A stretch of DNA of 64,000 nt, taken from NCBI RefSeq assembly GCF_044547355.1, contig NZ_JBIUAG010000013.1:1-64000 (forward strand), written 5' to 3'. The position numbers and the translations under genes were made by a program. This DNA is from Kutzneria sp044547355 (GTDB lineage Bacteria > Actinomycetota > Actinomycetes > Mycobacteriales > Pseudonocardiaceae). The notes under the pieces are model-generated. The model worked only from the letters and a program-made list of their open reading frames with translations, was not told where the DNA came from and did not search any database. Shown in pieces: positions 32,924 through 45,809 of the stretch (the first letter of the stretch is position 1; each line of letters opens with the position of its first letter).

Positions 32924-34107
32924 TGACGGCTACCGGCCTGCTGGCCGCGATCGCCGACGTCGGCGCGGACCGGACCCGCGGAGGGTACTCCCGCCACGGG
33001 TTCGACCGGGTCGAGCTGGAGCTGCGCGAGTGGTTCGTGGCCGAGGCCGTCAAGCGCGGCCTGTCGGTGGAGACCGACCGCAACGGCAACATCTGGGCGT
33101 GGTGGGGAAACCCCGGCCCGGACGCCGTGATCACCGGCAGCCACCTGGACTCGGTGCCCGGCGGCGGCGCGTTCGACGGGCCGCTGGGCGTGGTTTCCGC
33201 GCTGGCGGCGGTGGATGTGCTGCGGGCCAAGGGTTTTGTGCCCCGCAGGCCGATCGCCGTTGTGGTGTTCGTCGAGGAGGAGGGCGGCCGGTTCGGCGTG
33301 CCCTGCCTCGGCTCGCGGCTGATGACCGGCGCGATCGACGCCGACAAGGCCCGGGCCCTGGTCGACTCGGACGGCGTGTCGCTGGCCGACGCGATCACGG
33401 CCGCCGGCGCGGACCCGTCCACCCTGGGGCCGGACGAGGAAGCGTTGGCACGTATCGGTTGTTTCGTCGAGCTGCACGTGGAACAGGGCCGTGGGCTCAC
33501 CGTTGCGGTCGGGGTGGCGTCGTCGATCCTGGCCCACGGCCGGTGGCGGTTCACCTTCACCGGCGAGGGAAACCACGCCGGGGCAACGCTGATGGGCGAC
33601 CGTCGCGACCCGATGGTGCCGGCGGCGTCGCTGGTTCTGGCCGCCCGCAAGGCGGCCGTCGGCGGGGCGCGGGCGACCGTGGGGCGCATCGTGCCGATTC
33701 CCGGTGGCACCAACGTGATCCCGTCCCAGGTCGACGTGTGGCTGGATGCCCGAGCCGCGGATGACGCCACCACCAAGTCGGTGGTGGCGGAGATCCAGGC
33801 GATGGCCCGGCTGGCGGCGTCTGAGGAGGGCTGCGGGGTCCGCATCACCCAGGAGTCCTACGGCGACACCGTGGTGTTCGACGAGGTTCTCCGGGACGAT
33901 CTGTCCACTGTGCTCGGTGGAGTGCCGGCGTTGCCGACCGGGGCCGGGCACGACGCCGGCATCCTGGCCAGCCGCGTGCCGACCGCGATGTTGTTCGTGC
34001 GCAACCCGACCGGCGTCAGCCACGCGCCGGAGGAGTACGCCGAGCCGGACGACTGCGAGGCCGGAGTCGCCGCGCTGGCGACGACTCTGGAGCATCTGGC
34101 CGCGTGA
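32923..34107 (+). CDS. M20-family amidohydrolase (allantoate amidohydrolase-like) in the hut operon
   Basis: This 394-residue binuclear Zn hydrolase of the allantoate/N-carbamoyl-amino-acid hydrolase family has metal ligands in GSHLDSVPGGGAFDGPLG, VEEEGGRFG, LHVEQG and the C-terminal SHAPEEYA. The position between hutU and hutF, with no hutG anywhere in the cluster, suggests it cleaves N-formyl-L-glutamate to glutamate and formate, as inferred for similar actinomycete clusters. That role is inference. ATG at 32923; GTGA overlap with hutF. Confidence 0.85.
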   Translation: MTATGLLAAIADVGADRTRGGYSRHGFDRVELELREWFVAEAVKRGLSVETDRNGNIWAWWGNPGPDAVITGSHLDSVPGGGAFDGPLGVVSALAAVDVLRAKGFVPRRPIAVVVFVEEEGGRFGVPCLGSRLMTGAIDADKARALVDSDGVSLADAITAAGADPSTLGPDEEALARIGCFVELHVEQGRGLTVAVGVASSILAHGRWRFTFTGEGNHAGATLMGDRRDPMVPAASLVLAARKAAVGGARATVGRIVPIPGGTNVIPSQVDVWLDARAADDATTKSVVAEIQAMARLAASEEGCGVRITQESYGDTVVFDEVLRDDLSTVLGGVPALPTGAGHDAGILASRVPTAMLFVRNPTGVSHAPEEYAEPDDCEAGVAALATTLEHLAA

Positions 34108-35630
34108 TCTACTGGTGTGAGCGGGCTTGGCTGCCCGAGGGCGTGGTCGCCGGCGTGCTCGTGCACGTCGGCGACGACGGCCGCCTCGAGAAACAGTCCA
34201 CATAGGACACAAAGCCGGCGGATGCCCCCCCCCCGAACGGCATCGTGCTGCCCGGTTTAGCCAACCNNNNNNNNNNGGGTGGGCGGGGGGGGGCCCACTT
34301 CTGGGCGGGGGGGGGGGGGTTTTTTGGGGGGGGGGGGGGGGTGGGGGGGCGGGGGGGGGGGGCGGGGGGGGGGGGGGGCCCGGGCGCCCACGACGGCCGC
34401 ATCGAGAAACTGTCCACTTCGGACACAATGCCGGCGGATGCCCACCGCCTGAACGGAATCGTGCTGCCCGGTTTCGCCAACGCGCACTCGCACGCCTTCC
34501 ATCGGGCGCTGCGCGGACGCACTCACGCCGACGGCGGCACGTTCTGGACCTGGCGGCAGGCGATGTACCAGCTGGCCGCGCGGCTGACGCCGGAGAGCTA
34601 CCTCAAGCTGGCCACCGCCGTCTACGCGGAGATGGCCGTCGCCGGCATCTCGTGCGTCGGCGAGTTCCACTACCTGCACCACGGCCCCGGCGGCGCCCCG
34701 TACGCCGACCCGAACGAGATGGGTCACGTGCTGCGGGAAGCTGCCGCTACGGCAGGTATTCGCATCACCCTGCTCGACACCTGTTACGTGGCCGGCGGAA
34801 TCGGCACCCCGCTGGAAGGAACCCAGCTGCGCTTCAGCGACGGCGACGCGACCCGGTGGGCGGCCCGGGTTTCCGGGCTGAAATCGGACAACGTCATGCG
34901 GGTCGGCGCGGCCATCCACTCCGTGCGCGGCGTGCCCCGCGAGCAGTTGGCCGAGGTCGGCGGGTTCGACGGACCGCTGCACGTCCACCTCTCGGAGCAG
35001 CCGGCCGAGAACGAGGCTTGCCTTGCCGCGTACGGCAAAACGCCGACCGAACTGCTGGCCGAGGCCGGCGTCCTGTCGCCGCGCACCACCGCCGTGCACG
35101 CCACCCATCTCACCGAGCACGACCGCGCGCTGCTCGGTGGGTCCACCACCGCCGCCTGCTTCTGCCCGACCACCGAGGCCGACCTGGCCGACGGCATCGG
35201 GCCGGCCCGCGAGCTGGTCGACGCCGGCAGTCCGCTTTCCCTTGGCAGCGACCAACATGTCGTGATCGACCCGCTGGTCGAGACCCGCGCGCTGGAACAC
35301 GGCGAGCGGCTGCGGACCGGGCAGCGCGGCCGGTTCAGCCCGCAGGAGCTGCTGGCCGCGGCCACCGCCGCCGGCCACGCCGGCCTGGGTTGGCCCGACG
35401 CCGGCCGCATCGCCGTGGGCGCGCCGGCCGACCTGGTGGCGGTGCGGCTGGATTCAGTACGAACGGCGGGTAGCCGACCGGAACAAGTTCTGCTTACCGC
35501 CGATTCGTCCGATGTGGACACGGTAATAGTCGAAGGGAGGGTTGTCGGAGCCCAGGGCCGTCATGCGACGCTAGGCGAGGTAGGACCCAGGCTGGCGGAC
35601 GTGATGGGGGAACTGTGGCGGCTGGACTGA
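34104..35630 (+). CDS. hutF: N-formimino-L-glutamate deiminase, interrupted by an assembly artefact
   Basis: HutF converts formiminoglutamate to formylglutamate plus ammonia. The N-terminus (MIYWCERAWLPEGVVAG...) starts at the GTG at 34104 but meets a stop at 34203 in degraded sequence. After ten Ns and poly-G the frame resumes with AHDGRIEKLSTSD and continues through FANAHSHAFHR, GEFHYLHH, LHVHLSEQ and LGSDQHV metal sites to 35630. Bases 34175-34266 are an error-rich copy of 34390-34481. Joining 34104-34184 to 34401-35630 gives one intact 436-residue HutF. I regard the gene as real and whole. Confidence 0.85.
34185..34400. other. Assembly artefact: duplicated contig end, 10-N gap and poly-G
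   Basis: Ns occupy 34267-34276, followed by about 100 bases that are almost pure G. The bases left of the gap repeat, with errors, the hutF sequence right of it. This is typical of unjoined overlapping contigs with poly-G read tails. Confidence 0.85.
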
Positions 35631-36796
35631 CTCTCGGCCCCGAGAGCGGGTCGTCGGTGGTGGTGACCGGCATCGCCGAACTCACCACCAACGACCGTGA
35701 GCTGGGCAAGCTGACCGACGCCGCCCTGGTGCTGGCGGGGGACCGCGTCGTCTGGGTCGGCGCCGCCGCCGACGCCCCGGCCGCCGACTCGCGTGTGGAC
35801 GTCGAGGGCCGTGCGGTGCTGCCGGGCTGGGTCGACAGCCACACCCACCTGGTCTTCGCCGGCGACCGGACCGCCGAGTTCGCGGCCCGGATGTCCGGCC
35901 AGCCCTACGCCGCCGGCGGCATCGCCGTCACCGTGGACGCCACCCGGGCCGCCTCCGACGAGCAGCTCGCCGCCGGCCTGCGCAAGCACGTCGCCGAGGC
36001 CGTTTCCCAAGGCACCACCTACATCGAGACCAAGACCGGCTACGGCCTGACCGTCGCCGACGAGCTGCGCTCGGCCGTGCTGGCCGCCCAGCACGTCGAC
36101 GAGGTCACCTTCCTCGGCGCGCACCTGGTGCCGCCGGGCGTGAAGGCCGACGAGTACGTGGACCTCGTGTGCGGGCCGATGCTCGACGCCGTCGCGCCGC
36201 ACGTCACCTGGGCCGACGTCTTCTGCGAGACCGGGGCCTTCGACGAGGAGCAGTCGCGGGCCGTGCTCACCGCCGCCGGCAAGAAGGGCCTCGGGCTGCG
36301 TGTGCACGGCAACCAGCTCGGCCCCGGCCCCGGTGTGCGGCTGGCCGTCGAGATGGGGGCCGCGAGCGTCGACCACTGCACGTACCTCACGCCGGCCGAC
36401 GTCGCCGCGCTCGCCGACTCCGACACCGTGGCCACGCTGCTGCCCGCGTGCGACCTGTCCACCCGGCAGCCGCTGCCCGAGGTGCGCGCGCTGCTCGACG
36501 CGGGCGTCACCGTCGCGCTGGCGTCCAACTGCAACCCCGGGTCCTCGTACACGTCCTCGATGGCGTTCTGCGTGGCCACCGCCGTGCTCCAGATGCGGAT
36601 GACCGTCGAGCAGGCCGTGCGCGCCGCCACCCTCGGCGGCGCGCTGGCCCTGCGCCGCGACGACATCGGCGTGCTTCGGCCCGGCGCGCGGGCCGATGTG
36701 CACGTGCTCGACGCGCCGTCCATCACGCACCTGGCCTACCGGCCCGGTGTTCCGCTCACCTGGGCGGTGTGGCGCGGGGGCGTTCGACAGCGCTGA
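35615..36796 (+). CDS. hutI: Imidazolonepropionase
   Basis: This 393-residue amidohydrolase-superfamily enzyme opens the imidazolone ring to N-formimino-L-glutamate. Metal ligands appear in VDSHTHLVFAGDR, VHGNQLGPGPGVRLA, DHCTYL and ALASNCNPGSSYTSSM. The GTG start at 35615 lies inside the end of hutF (16-base overlap), so it is the last gene of the hut operon. Its 3' end overlaps the convergent surE by 41 bases. Confidence 0.96.
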   Translation: MAAGLTLGPESGSSVVVTGIAELTTNDRELGKLTDAALVLAGDRVVWVGAAADAPAADSRVDVEGRAVLPGWVDSHTHLVFAGDRTAEFAARMSGQPYAAGGIAVTVDATRAASDEQLAAGLRKHVAEAVSQGTTYIETKTGYGLTVADELRSAVLAAQHVDEVTFLGAHLVPPGVKADEYVDLVCGPMLDAVAPHVTWADVFCETGAFDEEQSRAVLTAAGKKGLGLRVHGNQLGPGPGVRLAVEMGAASVDHCTYLTPADVAALADSDTVATLLPACDLSTRQPLPEVRALLDAGVTVALASNCNPGSSYTSSMAFCVATAVLQMRMTVEQAVRAATLGGALALRRDDIGVLRPGARADVHVLDAPSITHLAYRPGVPLTWAVWRGGVRQR

Positions 36797-37511
36797 CCGA
36801 CCGCAGCTCCGTCACCGTGGCGTAGCCCGCCTCCAGCAGCGCCGCGTCCGAGCCGGGCTCCACCTCGTCGTCCAGGATCACGGTGGCCAGCTCGATCATC
36901 TCCTCGTCCTGGCGCACCACCCGGCTCTGCACGCGGCCGTACGCCGTCAGCGTGGCCCAGCGCAGCGGGCCCGGGTCCGGGCGGTTGGGCACGTTCAGGT
37001 TGAGCACCGTGCCCGGCTCGATCAGGCCCAGCACGTCCTTCACGTACGGGTCGACCACGTCCCACAGCGGTGTGCCCGGCGGGTCCCACGGCACGTCCAG
37101 CGACACCGCCAGCGCCGTCACCCCGTTGACGTGGGCCGTCAGCGCCGCCCCGACCGTGCCCGAGTGGATCAGCGCCCGGCCGATGTTCGCGCCGAAGTTG
37201 ATGCCCGACAGCACCAGGTCCGGCTTCCCGCCGAAGGCCCCTCGGCAGCCGATCATGGCGATCAGGCCCGGGTGCGCGTCCACCGCGTAGGCCGTCACCT
37301 CCGGCAGCTCCGGCAGCACCCGCCTTTGCACCGCCGCCCGCCGCCCGCCCGACGACGCCGTCAGCCCCGCCCCCGTCCCGCTGGCCTCCACCCGCGGCGC
37401 CGCGATGATCGTCTCGTGGCCCAGCTCCACCGCGCACCGCGCCAGCGCCGCGATGCCCGGGGAGTCGATGCCGTCGTCGTTGGTGACCAGTACCCGCAGA
37501 GGTGAGTTCAC
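36756..37511 (-). CDS. surE: 5'/3'-nucleotidase SurE
   Basis: This 251-residue metal-dependent nucleoside monophosphatase has the N-terminal signature VLVTNDDGIDSPGI (NDD metal site), VLSGINFGANIG and HSGTVGAA. It acts on 5'- and 3'-nucleotides and has been linked to stress survival. The usual P-S-G substrate loop is present as ASGTGAGLT. GTG start at 37509-37511. The hutI overlap at its 3' end is antisense. Confidence 0.94.
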   Translation of the reverse strand: MNSPLRVLVTNDDGIDSPGIAALARCAVELGHETIIAAPRVEASGTGAGLTASSGGRRAAVQRRVLPELPEVTAYAVDAHPGLIAMIGCRGAFGGKPDLVLSGINFGANIGRALIHSGTVGAALTAHVNGVTALAVSLDVPWDPPGTPLWDVVDPYVKDVLGLIEPGTVLNLNVPNRPDPGPLRWATLTAYGRVQSRVVRQDEEMIELATVILDDEVEPGSDAALLEAGYATVTELRSVSAVERPRATPPR

Positions 37512-37590
37512 ACGTCAGTCGTACCCGCTCGCCCGGCCCGACATCCACCACCGCCCACCCACCGGACACCCGCCGCCCTCGCCCGCCCTT

Positions 37591-37663
37591 CGCCACATGT
37601 GGCGCTGGGAGTCGAATGTGCGCCACATGTGGCAGTCGAGTGTGCGCGAAACCCACATCTGGT
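37591..37663. repeat. Palindromic repeats spaced exactly 30 bp
   Basis: CGCCACATGTGGCG at 37591-37604, CGCCACATGTGGC at 37621-37633 and a degenerate ACCCACATCTGGT at 37651-37663 lie at a 30-bp period in the gap 37512-37694. A related CCACATGTGG occurs upstream of whiB1 at 6217. They may be operators on one helix face (three turns) or a dispersed repeat. Confidence 0.6.
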
Positions 37664-37694
37664 CTGGTGGAGAGCGCGACTCGCGCGGGGGTGG

Positions 37695-37877
37695 TCAGTC
37701 GTCGATGTCGTCGGAGTCGTCGCGGGCCAGGAAGGTGGCCAGGCGCTCGACGGCGTTCTCGAACTCGGGGTTGAGGTCGACGAAGGCCCGCAGGCGGTCG
37801 GCCAGCCAGGCCAGCGTGACCTCCTCCTCGCCGCGCCGCTCTTCCAGCTCCTCGATGCCACGGTCGGTGAAGTACAA
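37695..37877 (-). CDS. Small acidic DUF6104-like protein (60 residues)
   Basis: The protein starts MYFTDRGIEELEERRGEEEV and ends in an Asp-rich DDSDDIDD tail. It resembles DUF6104, a short actinobacterial family often encoded next to kgd. The TTG start at 37875-37877 is fixed by AGGAGG nine bases upstream. It lies just downstream of kgd on the same strand, after a hairpin. Function unknown; the acidic helical form would suit a protein-binding modulator. Confidence 0.75.
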   Translation of the reverse strand: MYFTDRGIEELEERRGEEEVTLAWLADRLRAFVDLNPEFENAVERLATFLARDDSDDIDD

Positions 37878-37896
37878 GTCTTTCCTCCTACGACAA

Positions 37897-37924
37897 CGGC
37901 CGGGCCCCTCGCGGAGCCCGGCCG
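37897..37924 (-). terminator. kgd terminator hairpin
   Basis: The GC-rich stem CGGCCGGGC/GCCCGGCCG has a ten-base loop and lies 34 bases downstream of the kgd stop. Confidence 0.7.
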
Positions 37925-37957
37925 TCGGAAACTACTACAGCGTCGAGAACTACCGGA

Positions 37958-41662
<3,705 letters not shown>

Positions 41663-42094
41663 GGCTGGCGCTCGCCTCTATCTATCTCGCTACTGGTACT
41701 GAACTCACTCCGCCAGCAAGGCTAGTACTCCACGCAGGTCGCTTCACACACAGCCGAGCGGGCACAACGTCAGGTGGATCACATGATCAATCCAGATTGT
41801 CGCATCGTTGCGAGGCTGTGACCGGCGGTCTTGAGTAGGCCTTAGGGAACTGGATCGTTTCAGTCATGCACTTGCACCGGGAACAACTGTGGCCGGAACC
41901 ACGTTTACCTGCGCCGCGTGCCGCGGCGGGCTCGGCCCCCGGGTAGCCGGCGCCTCGCCCTTGCTGGATTTCGCCCGCCGCATCCGGCCAGGTGGTGGGG
42001 CGCGTCGGGTGGCGGCGGCCGAAATCCAGCAACCGTGCGAAGCACCGGCGGGGCCTCGCACTCTGTTGCGTTGGCGTCCCCGCGAGCCGTCGGT
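41663..42094. other. 432-base intergenic region with a hairpin
   Basis: No credible gene. It holds the kgd promoter region on the left and, at 41961-41973 and 42020-42032, a perfect 13-bp inverted repeat (TTGCTGGATTTCG and complement). The repeat is 63 bases beyond the ABC exporter stop and is a probable terminator for it. Confidence 0.65.
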
Positions 42095-45000
42095 TCAGGC
42101 CGCGTCCACGTGGCAGCCGGTGCGCCACATCTCGGCGTAGCGGCCGCCGGCGTCCAACAGCTCGGCGTGGGTGCCCTGCTCGACGATCCGGCCCTGTTCC
42201 AGCACCACGATCCGGTCGGCGCGGGCGGCGGTGGCCAGGCGGTGCGCGACGACGAACGTGGTGCGGCGGCCGGCGAGGCGTTCGCTGGCGGCCAGCACGG
42301 TGGCCTCGGTGGCCGGATCGAGGGCGGCGGTGGCCTCGTCGAGTAGCAGCACGGCCGGGTCGACCAGCTCGGCGCGGGCCAACGCGATCAGCTGGCGTTG
42401 GCCGGCCGACAGCGACTGACCGCGTTCGCCGACCTGCTGGTGCATCGCGTGCGGCAGACCGGCGACCTGACGCAGCGCGCCGACCGCGCGCACGGCTGCC
42501 GTCACCTCGTCGCGACTGGCCGTGGGCCGGCCGTAGCGGACGTTGTCGGCGATGTCGCCGACGAACAGGTGCGCCTCCTGCGGCACGACGCCGAGCCGAC
42601 CTCGGTAGCCGTCCAGGTCATAGTCACGGACATCGACACCGTCCACGAGCACAGCGCCGTCGGTCACGTCGTAGAACCGCGCCACCAGCTTCACGAGCGT
42701 GGACTTGCCGGCGCCGGTGCGACCGACGAGCGCGACCGTCTCGCCGGCCCGCACGTGCAGGCTCAAGCGATCCAGCGCCGGCGTCGCGGCGCCCTCGTAG
42801 CGGAAGCTCACTTCACGCAGCTCGACCTCGCCACGCAGCGTCGACGGCACGGCCACGGGCTCAGCCGGCGGCACGATCGAGGACCGTGTGTTGAGCAGGT
42901 CGCCGATGCGCTTCAGACCGACCATCGCCTGCTGGTAGCCGTCGAACACGCCGGACAGCTGCTGCACCGGTGCGAAGAACAGCCCCAGGTACAGCTGGAA
43001 CGCCAGCAGCGCGCCGGCGCTCAGGTCGCCGCCGGCTACGCGGTATGCGCCGACCGCCAGCACCGCCGCCTGCGCCACGCCGGAAAGCAGCGCCACGAAG
43101 GGGAAGTACACCGCGATGTAGCGCTGGGCCCGCAGACGTGAGGTTCGGTAGGCCAGGCTCCGCTCCCCGAACTCACGCGCCGAGTACTGCTCACGCGTGA
43201 ACGCCTGCGTCACGCGCAGCCCGGACACGTTCTCCTGCAAGTCGGCGTTCACCACGCTGACCCGCTCGCGCGCCTGCGCGTACGCCGCCGAGGAAGCCTT
43301 GCGGAAGAAGTAGGTCGCCACGGCCAGCAGCGGGATCGCCGCCATCGACACCAGCGCCAGCCCCACGTCGGTGACCAGCAGCGCCACCGCGATGCCCACG
43401 ATGGTCAGCGCGCTGACCGCCGCGGTCACCAGCCCGGTCTGGAGGAACGTCGACAGCGCGTCGACGTCGGTGGTCATCCGGGTCATGATCCGGCCGGCCA
43501 GTTCGCGCTCGTAGTAGTCGAGGCCGAGCCGTTGGAGGTGCGCGAAGCTGCGCACTCGCAGCACGTACAGGAGACGCTCGCCCACGCGCGCGGTCAGCAC
43601 CGTCTCCAACCGCATGTTCAGCCAGCCGACCAGGACGATGCCCACGCCCAGCCCCGTGGCCACCCACAGCGCGCCGACGGCGCCACGGGTCACGCCGTCG
43701 TCCACGCCGTACTGCACCAACGCCGGCAACGCCATGGAGCTGAGCGCGTCGACTGTGACCAGCAGACCGACCAGCAGCAGTGCCCAGCGCACGGGCCGCA
43801 ACAACGACACGAGCCCGAACTTGCGATCCGTGGCACCGGTGTCGGGGCTCAGGCGCGGCTGTTCGGTGGCTTCGGGCAGCGGCACCAGATTCGGTTGGTC
43901 CGGGCGCTCCGGCTCCACCTCGGGCCACAGCTTTGCCGACGCCACGTCACTCGGCGCGGTCACGTCCTCGATCGCCTCGCCCGGGCCGGCGAGGAGTTCC
44001 CGGAACAGCGTGCAGCGCTCGTTCAGCTCGTCCTCGGTGCCGACGTCCACGACCCGACCGCCGTCGAGCACCGCGATGCGGTCGGCCAGCGCGAGCGTGG
44101 AACGGCGGTGCGCGACCAACAACGTGGTCCGCTGCGCGGTGACGGCCTTGAGCGTGTCGTGGATGGCTGCCTCGGTGACGGCGTCGACCGCCGACGTGGC
44201 GTCGTCCAGCACCAGCACGCGCGGGGCCGACAACAGAGCCCGGGCCAAGGCGATGCGCTGACGCTGCCCGCCGGACAGCGTGAGTCCGCGTTCGCCGACC
44301 TTGGTCTCGTAGCCGTCGGGCAGCACGGCGATGAACTCGTGCGCCTCGGCTGCCCGCGCGGCCTCCTCGACTTTCGCGTCGGTGGCGTCGGGCCGGCCGT
44401 AGGCGATGTTGCCGCGGATCGTGTCCGAGAACAGGAACGCCTCCTCGAACACCACCCCGACGGCGTTGCGCAACGAGTGCAGGCGCAGATCCTTGACGTC
44501 CACCCCGCCGACCCGGATCGAGCCCGAGTGCACGTCGTAGAACCGGGGCAGGAGCAGGGACACGGTCGACTTGCCGGACCCGGCGGTGCCCACCAGGGCC
44601 AACGTCTCGCCCGGTTCGACGGTCAGGCTCACCTGCGCCAGCACCGGCTCGCTGCGCGCGTAGCCGAAGGTGATGTCGTCCAACTCGACGGCCAGCGGGC
44701 CGTCGGGCACGTCCTCGGCGCCGTCCCGGACGTCCGGCTGCGAGTCGATCAGCTCATCGACGCGGTTCACGCTGGCCTTGGTCACCTGCGCCGTCACCAT
44801 CGCCGCGCCGAGGAACCGGGCCGGCCCCATCAGGCCGGTCACGTAGCTGGCGAACGCGAGGAAGGTGCCCAGCGTGACCTGGCCGTTCATGGCCAGCCAG
44901 CCGCCGAGGCCCAGCACCGCGATCTGGCCGAACAGCGGCATCGCGCCCAGCGTCGCCGTCGGCCGGGCGGTCAGGCCGGCGGCGCGCATCCGTAACGAGA

Positions 45001-45691
45001 ACAGCCGGCGGGCGCGGCGCTCCAGGCCGGCGATCTCCCGCGCCTCCTGCCCGAAGCCCTTCACCACGCGCACGCCGGTGACCGTCTCCTCGACGTGCTG
45101 CGCGACCTCGGCGGCCTGCTGCTGCGCGTGCCAGGTGGCCGAGAACAGCGTGCGGCGGCTGCGCAGCGCGATGTAGACGACCGCCGGCACCACGATCAGC
45201 GCGATCACGGTCAGTGACGGCGACAGCCACAGCATCGCCCCGACGGCCACCACGACGAAGGCGATGTTGCCCAGCGCGTACGGCACCATCGAGATCAGGC
45301 CCTGCACCTGGTTCAGGTCGCTGATCGAGCGGGACACCACCTGCCCGGTGCGCAGCTCGTCCTGCTTGCCGCCGTCCAGCCGCTGCACCGCTGCGAACAC
45401 CTGGCGGCGCAGGTCGTGCTGCACGTCCAGGGCCAGCCGGCCGCCCAGGTACCGGCGCAGGAAGGCGGTCACGAAGGTCAGCAGCTCGATGCCGGCCAGT
45501 GCCGTGATCAGCCAGCCCAGGCGGGTCGTGGTGCCCGACACCGCGTCGTCCACGGCCAGCCGCACCACCAGCGGAGCCACCGCCTGCTGCCCCACGCCCA
45601 ACACGGCCGCGCCCAGCGACAGCACCACGACGACCGGATGCCGCCAGCAGGCGGCCGCCAGCCGCCGCACCCAACCCGTTTGTTCGGACAC
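42095..45691 (-). CDS. Fused double ABC exporter (Rv0194-type multidrug transporter)
   Basis: This 1198-residue single chain has the order TMD1 (about 15-300), NBD1 (about 340-570), linker, TMD2 (about 650-930), NBD2 (about 960-1190). NBD1 has GTAGSGKST and LSGGQRQR but Walker B VLVLDDATSAVD, with Asp in place of the catalytic Glu. NBD2 has GRTGAGKST, LSAGQRQL and a canonical VLLLDEATAALD. Such asymmetric sites are typical of heterodimeric exporters. M. tuberculosis Rv0194 has the same fused build and length. Probable efflux of lipophilic drugs. GTG start without a clear ribosome-binding site. Confidence 0.9.
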   Translation of the reverse strand: MSEQTGWVRRLAAACWRHPVVVVLSLGAAVLGVGQQAVAPLVVRLAVDDAVSGTTTRLGWLITALAGIELLTFVTAFLRRYLGGRLALDVQHDLRRQVFAAVQRLDGGKQDELRTGQVVSRSISDLNQVQGLISMVPYALGNIAFVVVAVGAMLWLSPSLTVIALIVVPAVVYIALRSRRTLFSATWHAQQQAAEVAQHVEETVTGVRVVKGFGQEAREIAGLERRARRLFSLRMRAAGLTARPTATLGAMPLFGQIAVLGLGGWLAMNGQVTLGTFLAFASYVTGLMGPARFLGAAMVTAQVTKASVNRVDELIDSQPDVRDGAEDVPDGPLAVELDDITFGYARSEPVLAQVSLTVEPGETLALVGTAGSGKSTVSLLLPRFYDVHSGSIRVGGVDVKDLRLHSLRNAVGVVFEEAFLFSDTIRGNIAYGRPDATDAKVEEAARAAEAHEFIAVLPDGYETKVGERGLTLSGGQRQRIALARALLSAPRVLVLDDATSAVDAVTEAAIHDTLKAVTAQRTTLLVAHRRSTLALADRIAVLDGGRVVDVGTEDELNERCTLFRELLAGPGEAIEDVTAPSDVASAKLWPEVEPERPDQPNLVPLPEATEQPRLSPDTGATDRKFGLVSLLRPVRWALLLVGLLVTVDALSSMALPALVQYGVDDGVTRGAVGALWVATGLGVGIVLVGWLNMRLETVLTARVGERLLYVLRVRSFAHLQRLGLDYYERELAGRIMTRMTTDVDALSTFLQTGLVTAAVSALTIVGIAVALLVTDVGLALVSMAAIPLLAVATYFFRKASSAAYAQARERVSVVNADLQENVSGLRVTQAFTREQYSAREFGERSLAYRTSRLRAQRYIAVYFPFVALLSGVAQAAVLAVGAYRVAGGDLSAGALLAFQLYLGLFFAPVQQLSGVFDGYQQAMVGLKRIGDLLNTRSSIVPPAEPVAVPSTLRGEVELREVSFRYEGAATPALDRLSLHVRAGETVALVGRTGAGKSTLVKLVARFYDVTDGAVLVDGVDVRDYDLDGYRGRLGVVPQEAHLFVGDIADNVRYGRPTASRDEVTAAVRAVGALRQVAGLPHAMHQQVGERGQSLSAGQRQLIALARAELVDPAVLLLDEATAALDPATEATVLAASERLAGRRTTFVVAHRLATAARADRIVVLEQGRIVEQGTHAELLDAGGRYAEMWRTGCHVDAA

Positions 45692-45746
45692 AGAAGTAAC
45701 TTAATGTGCCCGCCCAAGATCATGACGCCCCACTTTTTTCCTCACC

Positions 45747-45787
45747 TGAGTGGCTCAGGTGGCGTTCAAGGCCAACTGAGCCACTCA
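45747..45787. terminator. Hairpin downstream of the ABC-2 permease operon
   Basis: The stem TGAGTGGCTCAG / CTGAGCCACTCA (12 bp, perfect) has a 17-base loop. It lies 23 bases past the permease stop and before the ABC exporter start. Confidence 0.7.
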
Positions 45788-45809
45788 CGTGGGTCGAGAG
45801 GGGGTTACG

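Noticed and set aside
34277..34385. G-quadruplex or switch-like G-rich element inside hutF
   Set aside because: Adjacent to an N gap and a false duplication; best explained by poly-G read artefact.
37591..37663. Possible CRISPR-like array
   Set aside because: Only three short, palindromic, diverging repeats with 16-17-base spacers and no cas genes.
41787..42128. Minus-strand frame of 113 codons downstream of the ABC exporter
   Set aside because: No family similarity, crosses the terminator hairpin and overlaps the exporter end.
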